Of a stretch of 64,000 bases of DNA, positions 58,501 to 64,000 are shown in pieces. A model generated the notes under the pieces. It was given only the letters and a program-made list of their open reading frames with translations. It was not told where the DNA came from and searched no databases. The position numbers were made by a program, and so were the translations under genes. How positions within the stretch are numbered: position 1 is the first letter of the stretch; each line of letters starts with the position of its first letter. Location: assembly GCA_016794505.1 (NCBI GenBank), contig JAEUJZ010000048.1, forward strand, positions 1 through 64,000. The letters are read 5' to 3'. This DNA comes from Myxococcales bacterium. Lineage in GTDB: Bacteria > Myxococcota_A > Polyangia > Palsa-1104 > JAEUJZ01.

Positions 58501-61500
58501 CTAGTGCTCAGGCGGCGTGGCGAAGCTGGGAGAAAGGCCGGGGGCAGGTTCGCGCGGGGCTTCGGTGCGGGCCGGGCTGGGCGGTTCAGCGCCGAGCTGC
58601 TCACAGCCTTCGATGCGCTGCTTGCTGCAGCCTTGGCGCAACAGCTGTCTGCCCCGCGTGACATCTTGCGGCACGCCATCGCCGCGTAGGAAGTGCAGCC
58701 CAGCGCGGACGCAGCTTTGCGCCTGACCGGCGTGACATGCACTTTCTTGATCGCTGACCAGAAGACCGCAGGCCTGGGCATAGGAGAAGCGGCAGGCCTG
58801 CTCCAACAGCTTCTGAGCCATCGCCGCATCGCGCTTGCCACCGTCGCCCTGACGCAGCATGAGGCTCAGTCGGAAACAGCCTTCCGCGTTGTTGAGCTCG
58901 CAGGCCTGACGGAACGCCTGCGCCGCACGGGCCGGATCGCGAGGCAGGTTCTGCAAGCCGTTCTTGTAAAACACACCCATGTTCACGCACGTTTCCGCGT
59001 TGCCGCAGTGAAAGACATCGGCATCACTTGTCGCGGAAGCACCCGGCCGAGAGGACGGCGATGGTGGTGGGCAGCGCGTCTTGTCGCGGGTGCAGTCCTT
59101 GCTCGGCGCGTCGGTTCCTCGGGGTTGGCGAGGAGGATCGGACCCCCGGCTGGCCGGGCTGGTCTGCGCTGGCTGCCGCGTTGCCCAATAGCCCAAGAGG
59201 CCGCCGCGGATGCAGGCATCAAAGACCATTCCGCTGCAGGCTCGCTGATACAAATCCAACGTGTCACGCCGTTCGCGCTCGCGGCGCAGATCCCCTCGGC
59301 GTTCGCTGAGGCGGGCTGCCTTCAGACACGCCGCTGGCTGGCCGGCCATGCACTCATCGCTGGCGGCGTTGAACAGAGCCTCGCTCTTGCTGCGAGCCGC
59401 TGTCAGGTCAGGAATCGGGGACACACAAAGATCGGGATCGCGGCAGGATCCTTGGCGCCACTGCGCTGCCTGCGCTGCGCTTTTCACCGTCGACCAGTCG
59501 CTTTCCAAGAGCACCAGCGCCGCCATGCAGGCCACGCTGCTGCCGCCGCGGCAGCTGTTCTGCCACTGTTCCAGGGCCTGCCGGGTGTCGGCAGGTGGCC
59601 CCCAGCCGCGCAAGCGAATCAATCCGAGCAGCGTGCAGACTTGTTCGTTCCGTCTCTCGCACGCCTGACGAAGCTGGCTCAGCTCGCCAGGGCTCAGCGA
59701 CTGATCACCGGTCAGTGTCAGTCGGGACAACAGGCCGGCCATGCACGCTTCGTCATGCCGACCTTCGCAGGCTTTGCGCAACAACAGAGCAGCGCTCTCG
59801 CGATCGCGAGCCACCCCCAGCCCCTGCCACTGCTGCCGCGCCAGCTCAAAGCAGCCCGAGGCGCTGCCGGCATCACACGCTTGCTTAAACAAACCGGCAG
59901 CAGCGATCGCGTTTTTGGGCAGGCCGTTTCCGTGTAGCTGTCGCTTGCCTAGATCGACGCAGGTCACCAGATCGCCGCCGCTGCATGCTTTGCCCAAGCG
60001 CGCAACGACGCGATCGAAACGGTCAGCCTCGGGCATGCTTGTTGACTCTTGCATCAGCAGCTGGCCTGCCCGCTTGCACGCCGCAACGTCGTCCAGATCG
60101 CAAGCCTGCTCGTACAGGTGTCGCGCCCGCACGACGTCATGCCGCACTTCTTGGCTGGGCGAAGCCGAGTCGGGATCGAGTAGCTCGGCAGTTCGGCGAC
60201 AGGCCGGCCGATCGCGTACGGCACAGCCTTTTTGATAGGCCACCAGCGCCACTTCCGCGCTCTGTGGCCCGCGCGCCTTTTTGGCCAACAGCCAGTCGGC
60301 AAAGGGCCGGCAATGGGCGCCGCGTCCTCGATCACACGAGACTCCGCAGGATCGTGCCGCGTCCTCTGGATAGGCCACGGGAACAAGGCCGCGCGCCAGC
60401 AGCGCTTCACACTGCCTTGCCGAAAGCCACGGCGAAAGCTGGCCCAGACCCCACAGCATGCCGACGAGGACCAGCAGCAAGATCGGCGCCAAGATGAGCA
60501 GTCTGCGTCGCAGCGGATGCCGCCGGCCCGACGAACCGGGAGATCGGGACGACGATCCGCTAAGTGGCCCGCCTGGCCCATCGCTGGGCGTACTTTTCTG
60601 TGCGGGGCTCAGCGCTGAGGCGGCCACCAAGAAGGACTGCGCGCCACTGTATGTTCTTCGCGGTCGCAGTTCATCCATGGCCTGCAAGGCCGCAGCGGCG
60701 TCGGGAAATCGCTGCTGCGGCTGACGATGCACGCAGCGCGCAAACCAGTGATCAAATCCTTCCGGGAGCCGGTTTTCGACGGAAAATTCCCGCGCCCGCG
60801 CTGAAGCCGGCACCAAGGAACGCGCCAGGACTTCGTTCAAAATGGCCAGCGTGCCGGGGCCCTCGCCTTCGTCCGTCGACGGAACCGCGCGCCAGTACGA
60901 GCGGCGGGCAAACAGATAAAAAGCCAATAGACCCAGTGTGAACACGTCGGTGGCCGGTGACAGAGCGACCTGGCCTTCGGCCTGCTCGGGCGCCATCCAC
61001 ATGGGCGTGACTTTGGGTTGGCGAGCGCCGGTATCGTCGCTGGACGCGTCGCTGGCCACCAGACGCATCATATGGCCCATGGCAACGCCAAGGATCTTGA
61101 CGTGCGGCTGCGACTCGCCGGCTGGACGCAGGATGTAAATGTTGCTGGGCTTGAGCTGTCCGTGGACCAGGCTCGCGGCGTGCAAGTCCGACAGTCCCTG
61201 GGCGATTTGGCGCAATAGGACCAGGGCATCGCTGCCGCGGGGTGGCAGCAGCTTCATCTGCGCCTCCAGCGTCTGCCCGCCCGCCAGAAGTTCCATGGCG
61301 ATCCACGGCCGCGATCCCAGGTCCGCGTCGCTGCCGATGCCGTGCGCCAAGAAGCGCACCAAGTGTGGCGAGCGCAGGGCTAGCAGGCGATCCATGGCCT
61401 GCGAAAGCCGCAGCGCCACGTCGGGCTGTTTCTCAATCGATCGGTCCAGGATGCCCAGGCAGATGCTCTCGCCTCGCTCTAGGTCGCGTGCGCTGTACAG

Positions 61501-61590
61501 CAGGCCATCGCCGCGGCGACTGAGCTGCTGGTCGATCTCATACCGCCCCGCAATGACGGTGGATTTCGCGATATGTAGATGAGTACTCAT
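58501..61590 (-). CDS. Transmembrane pseudokinase with Sel1-like repeats
   Basis: 1029 residues from the ATG at 61590, 14 nt after the upstream kinase stop. Residues 15-310 keep the protein-kinase fold (MAPEQAEG and TDVFTLGLLAFYLF are clear), but the catalytic residues are lost: the VAVK Lys is Gly46, HRD reads HGQ (143-145), and DFG reads LGV (167-169). The glycine loop is also degenerate (SRRGDGLLYSA). A membrane helix near 365-390 is followed by about 600 residues of Cys-containing Sel1-like repeats (LFKQACDAGSASGCFELA). It is probably a scaffold or allosteric partner for the kinase encoded just upstream. Confidence 0.9.
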   Translation of the reverse strand: MSTHLHIAKSTVIAGRYEIDQQLSRRGDGLLYSARDLERGESICLGILDRSIEKQPDVALRLSQAMDRLLALRSPHLVRFLAHGIGSDADLGSRPWIAMELLAGGQTLEAQMKLLPPRGSDALVLLRQIAQGLSDLHAASLVHGQLKPSNIYILRPAGESQPHVKILGVAMGHMMRLVASDASSDDTGARQPKVTPMWMAPEQAEGQVALSPATDVFTLGLLAFYLFARRSYWRAVPSTDEGEGPGTLAILNEVLARSLVPASARAREFSVENRLPEGFDHWFARCVHRQPQQRFPDAAAALQAMDELRPRRTYSGAQSFLVAASALSPAQKSTPSDGPGGPLSGSSSRSPGSSGRRHPLRRRLLILAPILLLVLVGMLWGLGQLSPWLSARQCEALLARGLVPVAYPEDAARSCGVSCDRGRGAHCRPFADWLLAKKARGPQSAEVALVAYQKGCAVRDRPACRRTAELLDPDSASPSQEVRHDVVRARHLYEQACDLDDVAACKRAGQLLMQESTSMPEADRFDRVVARLGKACSGGDLVTCVDLGKRQLHGNGLPKNAIAAAGLFKQACDAGSASGCFELARQQWQGLGVARDRESAALLLRKACEGRHDEACMAGLLSRLTLTGDQSLSPGELSQLRQACERRNEQVCTLLGLIRLRGWGPPADTRQALEQWQNSCRGGSSVACMAALVLLESDWSTVKSAAQAAQWRQGSCRDPDLCVSPIPDLTAARSKSEALFNAASDECMAGQPAACLKAARLSERRGDLRRERERRDTLDLYQRACSGMVFDACIRGGLLGYWATRQPAQTSPASRGSDPPRQPRGTDAPSKDCTRDKTRCPPPSPSSRPGASATSDADVFHCGNAETCVNMGVFYKNGLQNLPRDPARAAQAFRQACELNNAEGCFRLSLMLRQGDGGKRDAAMAQKLLEQACRFSYAQACGLLVSDQESACHAGQAQSCVRAGLHFLRGDGVPQDVTRGRQLLRQGCSKQRIEGCEQLGAEPPSPARTEAPREPAPGLSPSFATPPEH

Positions 61591-61604
61591 CGCAGATAGA
61601 CGGC

Positions 61605-64000
61605 TTATTTTGCCATCGAGCAATACGTGGCGGTTGATGGATTCGTTGCGCGGAAGCGTCGACCATATTCACATAATTTACCGCACGCCGCTTTGTCGTG
61701 ATTCGTACACTTGTCGTCCAGCTTGCTTTGGTCTGCGTCGCTTAGCTTCCCAGAGCCGTTTTGCACGGGTTGGGGTCCTGGCTTGTGCGAAGCAGGCACC
61801 ACCACGACGGGCTTCGGGGAAGTGCCGCTGGGACAGTCACCTGTGACCGATCCGTCGAAGGTCTTGGCCTTGTCAAAGTAGCGCTTGGCTACGTCGGTGT
61901 GGCCCCGTTGGCATTCGATCTTGGCACGCCCTTTACACGCTTCGGCGTCCTTGCGTTTGCACGCCTGCTCGAACAGTGCAGCCGCCAGATTCAGGTTTTT
62001 TTCGACCAAGACTCCTTTTTCGTACAGCACGCCCAGCTCGCGAAGCTGGGCTGGTTCTTCGGCGGTCATGGTGCAGGCTTCACGAAGCTCTTGCGCCGGG
62101 TCGGCTTTGCTCGGCTTGCCATCCAAGGCCAGGCTGCAGTCGCTGGTGTCCTGCCAACCGTCGCTGTTCTTGCACAGCTTTTCATGATCGGCCAAGCCCC
62201 GGCAGGCCGCTTCTTTCAGGCTCAACAAGTTCTTCGAATTCGGCTCGGCTTCCAGTGCTGTTGCGTGTCCGCGCAGCCTGGCCTTGGCCAGTGCCAGACA
62301 CGATGCGCTGTCGGACTGATCACAGCCTGCTTGAAAGTAACGGACGCTCTTTTCCGGCGCATCCTTGCTTCGCTGTGCGGCATGATGGCGCCCGATTTCA
62401 AAGCAGCCCCGGCCGCCCTCCTGCCGCTTGTCGCAGGAGTCTTGATAGTACGAAGGTGCTCGCACCGAGTCTGAGATCTCAGCCAGTCGCAGACATGCCG
62501 GAAGTCGCCCCAGCGCTCCGCTGCGCGGGGCATCGCGACAGATGTCTTCCAGCAGCTTGCGGGCCTGCTGGCCGCTGGCGGGGTCTTGCTGCGCCGCCGG
62601 AAGCAGGCGCTGTTCCGCTTCCTTGAAACAGGCTGACCACAGCTCGGCATCGGCGTGTCGCTGTGCGCAGGCCGCGGCATAGGCGCCGAGCACGTCCCGA
62701 CTGGCGCCATGCGATTCGACCAGCATGTCACCGTAGGTCTCGCAAGGACGTCCCGCGTCGTTGCGGCAGGCCTTGCGGCACGCCTCCAGGCTGTCCTGCG
62801 GGTTGGCCGCCGAGCGCTTCAAGGGATCGGCATACTCGCTGCAATGCTGACGCGCCAGTCGCTGATCGAGCACGTGCCAGAGCGGCGGCAGACCCAGGAT
62901 GGGCACCACGCTCAGCCACAGCCACCTGCGTCTGGGGATTCGCCGCGCGCTCTGGATCAAGTTCAGCGAAGCCGACTTGAGCTCGCCGAGCATGCTGCCG
63001 GATCCGACACCGCTTCGGTTGTCGGGGCGGGATGCAGCACCGACGGGCTGCGCTGCGCGACCTCGGCCGCCGAAGCCCGGCAAGCTGCCGGACAAGCTGC
63101 CGGACAAGCCGCCGGACAGCGGCTGTGAACCTTCGACGGGATTGCGCAGCTGGGCCAGGGCTTTGCGCGCATGCGATGCATCTGCGAAGCGCTTGTCAGG
63201 CGCGCTGGCCAGACAGTGCGGAAACCACAGATCGAAGTTCGGCGGCAGCCGATCCATGCAGCCGTATTCGTGCGCCCGCGACATGGCGCTGGGCTGGATC
63301 TTCGACACGATCTCGGCGAATAGCTCCGCCGTATTCTCCTTGTTGGCGGCGCGAAAATAGTGGCGGCCGGTGAACATCCAAAACGCCAGCAGACCCAGGG
63401 CCCAGACATCGGTCTTTGCCGTCGGAACTCCGCCCGTAAATTGCTCGGGCGCTGCCCACTTCGGAGTTCCCAGTGCAGCGCTCTTGTCGGCTCCTAGCTT
63501 GGCCAGTCCGAAATCGATGAGCTTGATCAGCGGCCCTTCGCCGTATTCCTGATCGCAGACAAAGACATTGGCCGGCGTCAGATCGCGGTGGGCGATTTCC
63601 TGTCCGTGCGCTTCTTCCAGCGCCGCGCAGATCTGGTCCAAGATGTGGAAGACTTCGTCGCGCCGAAACGGCGCTTCGTTGGGCTTGGCCTTCTTGCGCG
63701 CCGTGGCTTCGCTGGCCAGATCGCGTCCGGTCAGAAGTTCCATGGCGATGTACGGCGCCCGCAGCTTGGCGTCCTCGCCAAAATCGAGAATGCGTACGAC
63801 GTGCGGGCCCGCCAGCTTGCGCGTGAGGGGGGCTTCGTCGGCAAAGCGGCGGCGCATGTCCGCATCGCCGCAGTACTCTTCTTTGAGGAGCTTGACCGCG
63901 CAGGGCTTGCCCTCGCGATCCGTGGCTTCCCAGATTTCGCCGACACCGCCGACTTTGATGCGACGCTTCAGGATGAAGCCCGGACCCAACGCAGTGCCTT
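61605..64000 (-). CDS. Transmembrane Ser/Thr kinase with Sel1-like repeats (5' end beyond window)
   Basis: At least 794 residues; the frame stays open to the right edge and the ORF could start beyond it. Kinase motifs: a weak glycine loop (KVGGVGEIWEA), CAVKLLKEEY, HRDLTPANVF and KLIDFGLAKLG, GTPKWAAPEQF. The Lys normally found in HRDLKP is Thr here, but the HRD and DFG Asp residues are present, so activity is likely. A membrane helix (WLWLSVVPILGLPPLW) separates it from a region of Cys-rich, Sel1-like repeats (KSVRYFQAGCDQSDSASCLALA). It is paralogous to the pseudokinase gene 14 nt downstream. Confidence 0.9.
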   Translation of the reverse strand, partial: GTALGPGFILKRRIKVGGVGEIWEATDREGKPCAVKLLKEEYCGDADMRRRFADEAPLTRKLAGPHVVRILDFGEDAKLRAPYIAMELLTGRDLASEATARKKAKPNEAPFRRDEVFHILDQICAALEEAHGQEIAHRDLTPANVFVCDQEYGEGPLIKLIDFGLAKLGADKSAALGTPKWAAPEQFTGGVPTAKTDVWALGLLAFWMFTGRHYFRAANKENTAELFAEIVSKIQPSAMSRAHEYGCMDRLPPNFDLWFPHCLASAPDKRFADASHARKALAQLRNPVEGSQPLSGGLSGSLSGSLPGFGGRGRAAQPVGAASRPDNRSGVGSGSMLGELKSASLNLIQSARRIPRRRWLWLSVVPILGLPPLWHVLDQRLARQHCSEYADPLKRSAANPQDSLEACRKACRNDAGRPCETYGDMLVESHGASRDVLGAYAAACAQRHADAELWSACFKEAEQRLLPAAQQDPASGQQARKLLEDICRDAPRSGALGRLPACLRLAEISDSVRAPSYYQDSCDKRQEGGRGCFEIGRHHAAQRSKDAPEKSVRYFQAGCDQSDSASCLALAKARLRGHATALEAEPNSKNLLSLKEAACRGLADHEKLCKNSDGWQDTSDCSLALDGKPSKADPAQELREACTMTAEEPAQLRELGVLYEKGVLVEKNLNLAAALFEQACKRKDAEACKGRAKIECQRGHTDVAKRYFDKAKTFDGSVTGDCPSGTSPKPVVVVPASHKPGPQPVQNGSGKLSDADQSKLDDKCTNHDKAACGKLCEYGRRFRATNPSTATYCSMAK

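Overview
The window looks like a chromosome segment of a myxobacterium (Myxococcota). It is GC-rich. It carries a MYXO-CTERM tail (a Cys, a hydrophobic helix and an Arg cluster at the end of the 5058-8246 protein), three Hanks-type Ser/Thr kinase-fold proteins, and many lipoproteins with Asp/Ala/Gly-rich linkers. No rRNA, tRNA or CRISPR array was seen by eye. The genus cannot be named from this sequence alone.

Layout. 1-15600 holds envelope and surface genes: an alpha-2-macroglobulin lipoprotein (cut by the left edge), an alpha/beta hydrolase, a beta-helix lipoprotein, a 1062-residue anchor-domain protein, a lipoprotein with a degenerate PHP fold, an FAD oxidoreductase, a VanW protein, a DVWAVG-repeat lipoprotein and a collagen-like lipoprotein. 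15619-23072 is integrated element 1, bounded by a 16-bp direct repeat. It carries an integrase, a tandem double-HTH repressor, an excisionase-like protein, a CHC2 primase, a replication-associated protein and a strikingly ordered GTCAC repeat cluster that is probably its replication origin. I saw no capsid, tail or conjugation gene, so it resembles a phage satellite or a small replicative island.

23184-44464 is mostly housekeeping and surface genes: two methyltransferases, a CHRD lipoprotein, uvrB, UDP-glucose dehydrogenase, a ModA-like binding protein, a large DVWAVG-repeat protein, a MopE-like lipoprotein, a solo biotinyl domain overlapping a kinase gene, a MoxR ATPase, a HEAT-like protein and an unknown lipoprotein. 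45789-49493 is integrated element 2 (integrase, PI-PLC-like protein, GNAT). It sits inside a CotH-family gene. Removing the element and one copy of its 18-bp att repeat restores a 927-codon frame with LTD, CotH and PA14 parts. The CotH gene belongs to a leftward run tolC - VTC - DUF4956 - hlyD - cotH - lipoprotein - HEAT, so the insertion both breaks cotH and cuts the last two genes off from the promoter.

55229-64000 holds an organophosphate-type transporter with a GH5 glycosidase, a DUF962 protein, and a pair of related membrane kinases with Sel1-like repeats. One of the pair keeps its catalytic motifs. The other has lost them and is a pseudokinase.

The two elements differ in sequence but share one attachment-site plan: short direct repeats 11 bp apart, about 106-109 bp inside the left att core and about 43-46 bp inside the right one. 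This is consistent with two related integrases that use arm-type sites of the same geometry but different sequence.
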